Shown here piece by piece: positions 1-5,685 of a stretch of DNA of 8,727 nt. Each line of letters begins with the position of its first letter. Position 1 is the first letter of the stretch. The notes under the pieces are model-generated. The model did not search any database, had not been told where the DNA came from, and saw only the letters and a program-made list of their open reading frames with translations. The translations under genes were made by a program, and so were the position numbers. Origin of the DNA: Betaproteobacteria bacterium (GTDB lineage Bacteria; Pseudomonadota; Gammaproteobacteria; Burkholderiales; SG8-39); contig SHXF01000147.1 in assembly GCA_009693435.1 (NCBI GenBank), forward strand, positions 1-8,727, in the 5' to 3' direction.

Positions 1-148
1 AATCACCCAAAAGGACATCTCTGCCGCCATGCACTACCTCAACCATCGCCCCAGAAAATGCCTCGGCTTCAAAACACCCCACGAAGTCTTCTGGAAGAAG
101 CTACACTCGCGTCATAACGCGGTTGCACTTCAGACTTGAATCCGCCAG
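1..148 (+). mobile_element. Right end of an IS30-family insertion sequence
   Basis: In IS30 elements the transposase gene runs nearly to the right terminal inverted repeat. Here the stop codon is embedded in a sequence ending GACTTGAATCCGCC (about 135-148), which resembles the right ends of some IS30-family elements known to me. The left end is outside the window, so neither the inverted repeat nor a target duplication can be confirmed. The right boundary at 148 is an estimate. Confidence 0.5.
2..139 (+). CDS. IS30-family transposase, C-terminal end (partial, enters from left edge)
   Basis: The frame is open from the window edge to a TGA at 137-139 and encodes the last 45 residues of a transposase. 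The segment LNHRPRKCLGFKTPHEVF is the hallmark C-terminal motif of IS30-family DDE transposases, where it follows the catalytic glutamate. The reading ends in VALQT. The catalytic D, D and E residues lie outside the window, so I cannot tell whether the element is intact. The transposase would cut and join the ends of its own insertion sequence. The family call is firm because the motif is distinctive; the state of the full gene is unknown. Confidence 0.9.
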   Translation: MTQKDISAAMHYLNHRPRKCLGFKTPHEVFWKKLHSRHNAVALQT

Positions 149-300
149 CACGTTTTACCGATAACTTGCGCAAAATAAGACCGTAATGCCAATGACAGTG
201 TATATTTAGCAACTTCACCTCGTGCCGAGGTGATTAATAGAGGTCCCCTTAATGGAACATTCAAAATGGGTTCATTAGACAAGCATACAGGCCAACACTA
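149..300. other. Non-coding stretch with a small hairpin at 216-232
   Basis: I see no supportable gene between the IS30 end and the REP-like palindrome. The only structure is a perfect 7-bp stem at 216-222 and 226-232 (CACCTCG, loop TGC, CGAGGTG), followed by ATTAATAG. It could stop transcription coming out of the insertion sequence, but it lacks a run of T residues, so the terminator reading is weak. Confidence 0.35.
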
Positions 301-418
301 ACACCGTCATTCCGGCGCAAGCCGGAATCCAGCGCGTATCATAATGCAAAGCATCTATCTTGATCCTTCGGATCGGATTTACGTACTGGATTCCGGCCTA
401 CGCCGGAATGACGGGTGT
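301..418. repeat. REP/BIME-like palindrome
   Basis: Arms at 301-332 and 386-418 are inverted copies of about 32 bases with two mismatches and one extra base. Each arm is itself a small palindrome around ATTCCGGC...GCCGGAAT. The central part contains a further hairpin (GATCC TTC GGATC, about 362-374). The CGTCATTCCGGC/GCCGGAATCCAG type is a dispersed extragenic repeat common in proteobacteria. Such units are typically mobilised in trans by RAYT/TnpA-REP proteins; none is seen here. It lies in gene-free DNA beside decayed genes. Confidence 0.8.
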
Positions 419-436
419 GGGGCAGATGTTGTTTAA

Positions 437-573
437 GCGCCTGTCACGCTTCAGGATTTCATCGGTGTGCTGTTCGCTCCGATACTACGGTCGATAGGCT
501 AGCCGATGGGCATTGGCGTTGTCGAACCAGGCGCAAGAAGCTTGTACTTTCCGGCCAACTCGGGCCGCAGAAA
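437..573 (-). pseudogene. Rearranged relic of a uronate-dehydrogenase-like epimerase gene
   Basis: This piece holds two fragments of a gene like the intact one at 6678-7583, brought together by loss of everything between them. Positions 499-534 are identical, base for base, to 6927-6962 (C-terminal coding part). Positions 539-573 are identical to 7504-7538 (N-terminal part, encoding RPELAGKYKL). The part at 437-498 is a diverged match; on the minus strand 437-534 reads AWFDNANAHRLAYRP, then a stop in place of Gln, then YRSEQHTDEILKRD. The intact gene reads AWFDNANAHRLGYRPQDRSEQYVDEVLKRD. The order on the minus strand is N-terminal fragment first, then C-terminal fragment, as expected from a roughly 540-base internal deletion. 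It cannot encode a working enzyme. Confidence 0.85.
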
Positions 574-640
574 AATGTAGATTGAGACCCGATCCGAGTA
601 TAGGAATTTGTACGCAGGGGCGAGCGGGGCAAAGAAGCCG

Positions 641-766
641 TCATCCCCCGTGAATCGCCGGTACCAAGTGCACCTCGCTATCCGGACGGATCGGAGCGAA
701 CCATGCATCCTGAAAGATCTCACCATCGATGGCAATGGCATAGCCACCGACGCCTGATCTATTCAA
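641..766 (-). pseudogene. Possible C-terminal remnant of a MoaD/ThiS-like sulfur carrier
   Basis: On the minus strand the frame ending at a TGA (641-643) reads GYAIAIDGEIFQDAWFAPI, then RPDSEVHLVPAIHGG, then stop. A short acidic turn followed by EVhLvPAIxGG and an immediate stop is the classic C-terminus of beta-grasp sulfur carriers (MoaD/ThiS family), whose terminal Gly-Gly is adenylated and thiocarboxylated. Only about 40 residues are present against roughly 80-95 in the family. No good start codon is visible (a TTG at 764-766 is the nearest, inside the end of the Bug gene), so the front half appears lost. The call rests on a short motif. A phage-tail or unrelated protein with a chance match remains possible. 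Confidence 0.4.
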
Positions 767-1742
767 TCTTGATATTGAGCTGCTTTACCTGCTGCACTAT
801 CTCCGCATACTCGCGCACCATCGTTTCCCTTAGTTGCTCGGGGGTCATGTGCTCGGCCGGTTGAGCTCCCTCGGCCTCGAGCTTTTGACTCATCTGCGGT
901 GCATGCATCCCGCCGCTCACCACGCGATTGATGGCGGCGATGATCGCGCGTGGTGTTCCCGCCGGCGCATGCAGACCGTAGCGATTGGTGATCTTGAAAC
1001 CTGGAAAACCCTGCTCGGCGGCCGTTGGCAGGTCCGGCATTGACGGTATGCGCGTAAGGCCCAGGGCGGCCAACGCGCGTAGCTTGCCGGTTTTTATCGC
1101 AGCGGTCGCAGCCATCGAGCTCCCGACCGCCATATTGATTTCGCCGCCCATAGCAGCGAGGATGGAGGGAGCACTGCCCTTGTAAGGTATAAACATCCAT
1201 TGCGCGCCGGAGAGCTGCGCCAGCCGTTCCATGCCGAGATGTACCGTCCCGCCTATCCCTGTTGATCCCGCGTAAGTTATCCTGCGGGTTGCCGAATACG
1301 CGACCAGCTCCTTGATCGATTTGACCGGCATGTTCAGGTTCACCAGGAGGACGTAGGGCTGAGCGGACGTGGGCACGATGTGCTCAAACGCCTTGAGCAC
1401 GTCGAAGGAAACGCGCTTCGTTGCACCCATAAGCATGAGGGCGTCACCCAGGCTGAGCAGCGTGTAACCGTCAGGCGCCGCTCGCGCGACCATTTCTACT
1501 GCGATTACCCCGCCGCCGCCAGGCCGACTGTCGACGATGGCATTCTGGCCCCAGGCATCGGTCATCATCTGGGCGACTGCGCGCGCCATCATGTCGCCAC
1601 CCGCGCTAGGAGACCCCGAAATGATGATCCGGATGGGACGAAGCGGATAGCCGGCGGGCTTGTCCTGCGCGACAGACGCGCCGCTGTACGCGAGCACGGC
1701 GCTCGTGAGCCCATAAGCCAGGATACTGTTCATGCCATTCAT
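759..1742 (-). CDS. Bug/TctC-family periplasmic solute-binding receptor (1)
   Basis: This encodes a 327-residue secreted receptor that would bind a small organic acid in the periplasm and deliver it to a tripartite (TctABC-type) importer. The family fingerprint is complete. There is a signal peptide (residues 1 to about 25, ending ASVAQ), then PLRPIRIIISGSPSAGGD with the conserved Asp50. DSRPGGGG lies at about 71-78, APDGYTLL at about 89-96, and IPYKG at 185-189. The C-terminal lobe carries APAGTPRAII near 259-268. I chose the ATG at 1740-1742 because GGAGG (1750-1754) sits seven bases upstream. The same frame stays open for 31 further codons, but that extension is the relic of another Bug gene (1788-1922). 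No TctA or TctB gene is in the window, so the transport partner and ligand are unknown. Confidence 0.93.
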   Translation of the reverse strand: MNGMNSILAYGLTSAVLAYSGASVAQDKPAGYPLRPIRIIISGSPSAGGDMMARAVAQMMTDAWGQNAIVDSRPGGGGVIAVEMVARAAPDGYTLLSLGDALMLMGATKRVSFDVLKAFEHIVPTSAQPYVLLVNLNMPVKSIKELVAYSATRRITYAGSTGIGGTVHLGMERLAQLSGAQWMFIPYKGSAPSILAAMGGEINMAVGSSMAATAAIKTGKLRALAALGLTRIPSMPDLPTAAEQGFPGFKITNRYGLHAPAGTPRAIIAAINRVVSGGMHAPQMSQKLEAEGAQPAEHMTPEQLRETMVREYAEIVQQVKQLNIKIE

Positions 1743-1761
1743 GGATACGCCTCCGCCGAGG

Positions 1762-1770
1762 ACTATAGCA
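1762..1770 (-). promoter_or_regulatory. Candidate extended -10 promoter for Bug receptor 1
   Basis: Read on the minus strand the site is TGCTATAGT: a TATAGT hexamer (five of six matches to TATAAT) preceded by TGN, the extended -10 motif that can work without a good -35. No convincing -35 lies upstream. Transcription would start near 1755, leaving the ribosome binding site at the very 5' end of the message, so the call is tentative. Confidence 0.3.
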
Positions 1771-1787
1771 TGCGAATAAAAAGTGAC

Positions 1788-1922
1788 GAGGCCTTGGTTG
1801 CTCATCGCTGCCCTCACGTCCGGTATGCCGGTCATCTTCTGAACCGCTGTCGCCAGCTTATCGATGACTGCTTTAGGCGTGGCGGCGGGTGCATTGATGA
1901 CGCTCAGCCTATAGAATGCCGG
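1788..1922 (-). pseudogene. C-terminal relic of another Bug-family receptor gene
   Basis: On the minus strand this reads NAPAATPKAVIDKLATAVQK followed by MTGIPDVRAAMSNQGL. That matches the C-terminal lobe of Bug proteins (APAGTPxxVidkLnxav...PeVrxxlxxxGl). It starts after an in-frame TGA at 1923-1925 and loses similarity after about 1788. It then runs without a stop into the signal-peptide region of the intact Bug gene at 759-1742. The sequence differs clearly from the C-terminus of that neighbour, so it is not a simple duplication of it but the remains of a different paralogue. It fills most of the gap between the two divergent Bug genes. Confidence 0.75.
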
Positions 1923-1955
1923 TCAGCGGGCTGCAGTGAGTAGCGACGGGCGACT

Positions 1956-2942
1956 ATGACTGACGACATGAGGGGAATCGTGCGGAAACTGATGGGTGCT
2001 TTCATCGTGTGCTTCGGACTCTGTATGGTGGAAGCATCGGCTCAGGCGTATCCCGTCAAGCCTGTGCGCGTGATCCTCGGAACCGCGGCAGGCGGCAGCG
2101 GCGACATCTCAGCTCGCATGCTCACGCAAAAAATGGTCGAAAGCCTGGGGCAGCCGATCATCGTCGAAGCCCGTCCTGGTGCGGGCGGAGCGATCGCAGA
2201 CGAGGCCGTCGCACGATCACCGCCGGACGGCCATACGCTGCTTTATGCGGCGGGCGCCATTGCGACGTTGCCTGCGTTGCGCGCCAGGCTGCCGTACGAC
2301 GTTGAGCGCGATTTCGCACCGATCTCGCTGGTCGTGCTCACTGTGTTCACCATTGCGGTGCACCCTTCGGTGCCAGTGCGGGACGCCCAGGGGCTGATAG
2401 CGCTTGCACGGACGCGGCCTGGGCAGCTCACGTTCAGTTCACCCGGCATCGGCTCCTCGGGACATCTCGCAGGCGAGGCCTTCGTCATGATGGCGGGCGT
2501 GAAGATTCTGCACGTTCCGTATAAGGGCGCACCCGAGGCCATCGTCGGCGTCGTGGCGGGTGAAATCGACGTCGGTGTGCCGTCCGTGACCGGCGTGCTG
2601 CCTTTCGTGAATCAGGGAAAGCTGAAAGTGCTGGCAGTAACCACCTTGAAGCGTTCAGCGCTGATGCCCTCGGTACCGACGCTCGACGAATCCGGTCTGC
2701 GGGGGTATCAACGTGCCGGGTGGAACGGCTTTCTCGCACCGGCAGGCGTCCCGCGGGAGATTATCACGCGGCTCAACACGCTGATCGTGAAAACCGCCAA
2801 CGCGCCCGAAATGAGGGAAGCGATGGTGAAGCGGGGCTTTGAAGTGCAGACCAACACGCCGGAGGAGTTCGCGGCGTTCATCCGCAGTGAGCGTGCGCAG
2901 AACGCGAAGCTCGTGAAGTTCGCGGGCATCAAGATCGAATAA
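1956..2942 (+). CDS. Bug/TctC-family periplasmic solute-binding receptor (2)
   Basis: This is a 328-residue secreted binding protein, first gene of a plus-strand operon. An N-terminal hydrophobic segment (about 13-27) ends at ASAQA, fitting signal peptidase I cleavage near residue 29-31. The mature part shows YPVKPVRVILGTAAGGSGD with conserved Asp50, EARPGAGG near 71-78, PPDGHTLL near 89-96, HVPYKG at 186-191 and a C-terminal lobe with APAGVPREII. These are the marks of the Bug (TctC-like) fold, which clamps carboxylates through the loops around Asp50 and the RPGAGG turn. The start is uncertain: ATG at 1956 has only a weak ribosome site, and in-frame ATGs at 1968 and 1992 would also keep the signal peptide. 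The ligand cannot be read from sequence. Confidence 0.92.
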   Translation: MTDDMRGIVRKLMGAFIVCFGLCMVEASAQAYPVKPVRVILGTAAGGSGDISARMLTQKMVESLGQPIIVEARPGAGGAIADEAVARSPPDGHTLLYAAGAIATLPALRARLPYDVERDFAPISLVVLTVFTIAVHPSVPVRDAQGLIALARTRPGQLTFSSPGIGSSGHLAGEAFVMMAGVKILHVPYKGAPEAIVGVVAGEIDVGVPSVTGVLPFVNQGKLKVLAVTTLKRSALMPSVPTLDESGLRGYQRAGWNGFLAPAGVPREIITRLNTLIVKTANAPEMREAMVKRGFEVQTNTPEEFAAFIRSERAQNAKLVKFAGIKIE

Positions 2943-2957
2943 CGGAGGAGAGTGAAC

Positions 2958-3518
2958 ATGGCAAGACGTGTGGAATACGTTTCCGTGGAAGAAGCCCGGC
3001 GTCTGGGGCGCGAATTCGGTATCGGCGAAGCGCAGGCGAGTCGCAGCGCTTTTCGCATGCTTGCGAACCATCCCGACCTCGTGAAGCACGTCTATGGATT
3101 GCTGACGATGCTTGCCAGCCGCAACAAGCTCCCGTCGCGGCTGCGCGAGCTCATCATCATGCGCCTCGCATGGAGGGCGGGCAGCGAGTACGCCTGGTTC
3201 CAGCATTACCGCATCGCGACGCAGGCCGGGGTTACTTCCGGGGAGATCGTTGCGGTACGCGATTGGAGGAAATCGGATCTCTTCGGCCCGGCAGAGCGGG
3301 CGGTACTCGCGGCGGCCGACGACACTTGCGAGCGGGGGAAGATTTCCGACGCCGTGTGGGCGCAATGTACGCAGGAGCTCAAGGAGCCCGCCGTGCTCGT
3401 GGAAATGGTCGTCGCGATCGGGAACTGGACGATGTTCGCGCAGTTGCTCCAGTCACTCGAGGTCCAGATCGAAGAAGGTGCCACGCCGTGGCCACCGGAT
3501 GGCAAGGCGCCAAAGTGA
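2958..3518 (+). CDS. Carboxymuconolactone decarboxylase/AhpD-like protein without CxxC
   Basis: This encodes a 186-residue all-helical protein of the carboxymuconolactone decarboxylase-like superfamily. The core helix pair reads LPSRLRELIIMRLAWRAGSEY (61-81 region), then AWFQHYRIATQAGVTSGEI. Glu64 and His83 match conserved positions. The peroxidase-type CxxC of AhpD is replaced here by Ser76-Glu-Tyr, as in the non-redox branch (SEYEWAHH type), so thiol peroxidase activity is not expected. Members take part in aromatic-ring catabolism or are uncharacterised. The ATG at 2958 has GGAGG (2944-2948) nine bases upstream. The gene starts 15 bases after one Bug gene and its stop overlaps the start of the next, so co-expression with both is likely. 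The exact substrate is unknown. Confidence 0.88.
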   Translation: MARRVEYVSVEEARRLGREFGIGEAQASRSAFRMLANHPDLVKHVYGLLTMLASRNKLPSRLRELIIMRLAWRAGSEYAWFQHYRIATQAGVTSGEIVAVRDWRKSDLFGPAERAVLAAADDTCERGKISDAVWAQCTQELKEPAVLVEMVVAIGNWTMFAQLLQSLEVQIEEGATPWPPDGKAPK

Positions 3519-4516
3519 TGCAGTGGATCGGCGCCGGCATGAAAAGCAGAGAGGCCGCTGCACTTGTGCTTCTCATGCTGGGATGGCAAACAGGTGCCGC
3601 AGCGCAGAGCAGCCCCGGCCGTGACTATGATTACCCAAACAAACCGATCCGTATGTTGGTTGGCGTGCCACCTGGTGGAAGCACGGATCTGGTGGCACGA
3701 ATTGTTGCAAGCGAGTTTCTGAAGACCTTTGGCCAGTCAGTCATCATTGATAATCGGCCCGGCGCCGGACATTCGATCGCTTCTGCGATCGTGGCGAAAT
3801 CGGCGCCGACGGGCTATACCCTGCAAATGGTCAACGCTAACCACACTCAGAATCCGTTCTTCATCGAGAACTTACCGTATGACACGCAACGAGATTTCAC
3901 GCCGATAACGCAAGTTGTAACGCAGCCGCTTGTCCTGATAGTCAATGCGTCACTGCCGGTGGCGTCGGTGAAAGAGCTGATCGCTATGGCCAAAGCGAAG
4001 CCCGGTACGCTGTCTGGCGGTACCGCCAGCGCCGCCGGTGCGGGCGCGCTGACAATGCTGATGTTCAAGCTGCGCAGTGGGACGGACTTTGTTATCGTGC
4101 CGTACAAAGGGGGTGGGCCGACGCTCAATGCACTGATCAGTGGCGAGGTCCAGTTCTACTTCGCGAGCGTGACTACATCCTGGGGCGCAATCAAGAGCAG
4201 CAGGGTCAAGGTACTCGGCACCTCGAGCACGAAGCGTATGTCTTCCATGCCCGAAGTACCGACGCTGCTCGAGTCGGGACTGGCCGGTATAGAATTTGCA
4301 CCGTGGGATGGCATGGTAGCGCCCGCAAAGACGCCGCGTACCATCATTGACCGGCTGTACCGGGAAGTCTCGAGGCTGCTGAAGCTGTCGGATGTGTTGG
4401 CAAAACTGTCGGAAGCCGGCTCCTATCCAATCGGCAACACGCCCGATGAATTTGCCGCTGAGATCAAGCGTCAGATGGATGTAGTTAGCCGAGTCCTCAA
4501 AACGGAAAAATTCTAA
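3518..4516 (+). CDS. Bug/TctC-family periplasmic solute-binding receptor (3)
   Basis: This 332-residue secreted receptor is the third gene of the plus-strand operon. Its ATG shares one base with the preceding TGA (TGATG), an arrangement typical of translational coupling; ATG at 3539 is an alternative start that keeps the whole signal peptide (AALVLLMLGWQTGAAAQ). Family landmarks are YPNKPIRMLVGVPPGGSTD with Asp57, IDNRPGAG near 77-84, IVPYKGGGP in the middle, and a C-terminal lobe with APAKTPRTII. The usual APDGYTL motif is changed to APTGYTL (near 96-102), a small departure in a binding-cleft loop. It is strongly diverged from the other three Bug proteins here, so the set is an assortment rather than recent tandem copies. 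Confidence 0.92.
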   Translation: MQWIGAGMKSREAAALVLLMLGWQTGAAAQSSPGRDYDYPNKPIRMLVGVPPGGSTDLVARIVASEFLKTFGQSVIIDNRPGAGHSIASAIVAKSAPTGYTLQMVNANHTQNPFFIENLPYDTQRDFTPITQVVTQPLVLIVNASLPVASVKELIAMAKAKPGTLSGGTASAAGAGALTMLMFKLRSGTDFVIVPYKGGGPTLNALISGEVQFYFASVTTSWGAIKSSRVKVLGTSSTKRMSSMPEVPTLLESGLAGIEFAPWDGMVAPAKTPRTIIDRLYREVSRLLKLSDVLAKLSEAGSYPIGNTPDEFAAEIKRQMDVVSRVLKTEKF

Positions 4517-4526
4517 CGCGAGTAAG

Positions 4527-4543
4527 AGTGCCTGAAGGGCACT
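4527..4543. terminator. Small hairpin between convergent genes
   Basis: AGTGCC (4527-4532) and GGCACT (4538-4543) form a 6-bp stem with a 5-base loop, exactly in the 25-base gap between two convergent Bug genes and touching the stop codon of the minus-strand one. Its position suits a bidirectional terminator, but neither side has a T tract. Confidence 0.3.
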
Positions 4544-5525
4544 ACTGCGGCTTGATGCCCGCCCTGCGTGCAAGCTCGGCAATGCGCGTGATCTCCGCGT
4601 CGACGAACCTGTCGAAATCAGCCGGCGTGGTGGGGAACGCGTCCACGCCGAGCATTGCGTAGCGACTCTGAACGTCGGGCACCTTGAGCGCCGTCAGCAC
4701 AGTGCGGTTAAGCTTGTCGATGATGGGCCGCGGCGTCCTGGCCGGCGCGAACATCCCACCCCACGATTCCCAGAAGTAACCGGGTAGGCCCGCCTCCGCT
4801 ACCGTCGGCGTATCGGGATAAACCGGCGTGCGCCGTCTGCCCGTGGTGGCGAGCGCGCGGAGCCTGCCTTCCTGTAGCGGGGTGCCCACCGTCGACGGCG
4901 CCGACATCAGCAACTGCACGCGGGCGGTCATCGTGTCGAAAACTGCCTCTGCTATGCCTTTGTAAGGGACGTGTACGATGTCGATCTGCGCCGCCGCCTT
5001 GAAAAGCTCCGCCGCGAAATGGGTGGCGCTGCCGACACCCGCCGAGCCGAAGTTGAGCTGACCGGGTTTCGATTTGGCGAGGGCGATCAGCTCCTGAACG
5101 CTTTTGACGCCCAGCGAACTCGGCACGGTAACCACGTATGCTGAGCTGTATATTCCCGTGATTCCTGCGAGGTCCTTGCGCGGATTGAACGGGAGCTTTG
5201 CGTAGAGCGCCGGGACCACTGCATAAGAGGCCGACACTACCAGTAAAGTGTGTCCGTCGGGAGTCGCTTCCGCTACGATTTTCGTGCCCGTCGTTCCGCC
5301 CGCACCCGGTCGATTGTCGACGATGCCCTGCTGGCCGAGCAGTTCCGTCAGCTTGGCCGCAAGAATGCGTCCGATGGCGTCGGGTGGCCCCCCTGACGTA
5401 AAACCGCTGACCAGACGTAGAGGCCGCCACGGAAAGGTCGCCGCGGAATCAGGAGTGGCTGCGCAAAGCGCCGCGGTGCTGCTGACACAGCAAACCGCGG
5501 CAAGCGGAACTATCGTCCTTAACAT
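4542..5525 (-). CDS. Bug/TctC-family periplasmic solute-binding receptor (4)
   Basis: This encodes a 327-residue secreted receptor convergent with the plus-strand operon. Landmarks are a signal peptide (MLRTIVPLAAVCCVSSTAAL), FPWRPLRLVSGFTSGGPPD with conserved Asp49, DNRPGAGG near 70-77, TPDGHTLL near 88-95, HVPYKG at 185-190 and APARTPRPII in the C-terminal lobe. I chose the ATG at 5523-5525 because GGAGGAA (5532-5538) precedes it at good spacing. The frame is open for 18 more codons, but those come from the adjoining 120-bp repeat and are unlikely to be translated. The cysteines near the signal peptide do not form a proper lipobox, so a soluble periplasmic protein is expected. Ligand unknown. 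Confidence 0.92.
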   Translation of the reverse strand: MLRTIVPLAAVCCVSSTAALCAATPDSAATFPWRPLRLVSGFTSGGPPDAIGRILAAKLTELLGQQGIVDNRPGAGGTTGTKIVAEATPDGHTLLVVSASYAVVPALYAKLPFNPRKDLAGITGIYSSAYVVTVPSSLGVKSVQELIALAKSKPGQLNFGSAGVGSATHFAAELFKAAAQIDIVHVPYKGIAEAVFDTMTARVQLLMSAPSTVGTPLQEGRLRALATTGRRRTPVYPDTPTVAEAGLPGYFWESWGGMFAPARTPRPIIDKLNRTVLTALKVPDVQSRYAMLGVDAFPTTPADFDRFVDAEITRIAELARRAGIKPQ

Positions 5526-5544
5526 GAGGGATTCCTCCAGCAGA

Positions 5545-5573
5545 CTTATTGATCTTTTCATAATTCGTGACAA
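5545..5573 (-). promoter_or_regulatory. Candidate outward promoter at the edge of MITE copy 1
   Basis: On the minus strand TTGTCA (5568-5573, five of six to TTGACA) lies 17 bases before AATAAG (5545-5550, four of six to TATAAT). It points at the Bug gene starting at 5525. The start site would fall close to its ribosome binding site, so this is only a suggestion. Confidence 0.3.
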
Positions 5574-5665
5574 ACCCAATCCGTTCGCCCTGAGCTTGTC
5601 GAAGGGCTACGGGGCTTCGACAGGCTCAGCCCAAACGGTGTAATGTATTTAGGAAAGATCAATAA
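5546..5665. repeat. 120-bp MITE-like element, copy 1
   Basis: The element begins TTATTGATCTTTTC and ends GGAAAGATCAATAA, terminal inverted repeats matching at 13 of 14 bases. Its core is a long imperfect palindrome, CCGTTCGCCCTGAGCTTGTC... against ...GGCTCAGCCCAAACGG, of the GCCCTGAGCTTGTCGAAGG type seen dispersed through many proteobacterial genomes. It is non-coding. It differs from the copy at 6575-6694 at only three of 120 positions, so spread was recent. It fills the gap between the end of coaE (20 bases away) and the start of a Bug gene (20 bases away). Confidence 0.85.
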
Positions 5666-5685
5666 ATGGGGAAAATAGAAATCGG

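Noticed and set aside
301..418. Possible CRISPR repeat because of the palindromic arms
   Set aside because: There are only two inverted arms, not a series of direct repeats with equal spacers, and no cas gene.
1743..1835. N-terminal extension of the first Bug gene starting at 1835
   Set aside because: The ATG at 1742 has a strong GGAGG site and a clear signal peptide; the extension is the relic of another Bug C-terminus and would bury the signal peptide.
2655..3365. Open frame of 236 codons on the minus strand
   Set aside because: It spans the end of one well-supported gene and most of the next on the opposite strand, and shows no domain or ribosome site.
4708..5430. Open frame of 240 codons on the minus strand in another frame of a Bug gene
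   Set aside because: It lies wholly inside the Bug gene on the same strand, with low-complexity Arg/Gly/His-rich sequence and no motif.
5526..5579. N-terminal extension of the fourth Bug gene starting at 5579
   Set aside because: Most of it is MITE sequence; the ATG at 5525 has GGAGGAA upstream and begins a proper signal peptide.
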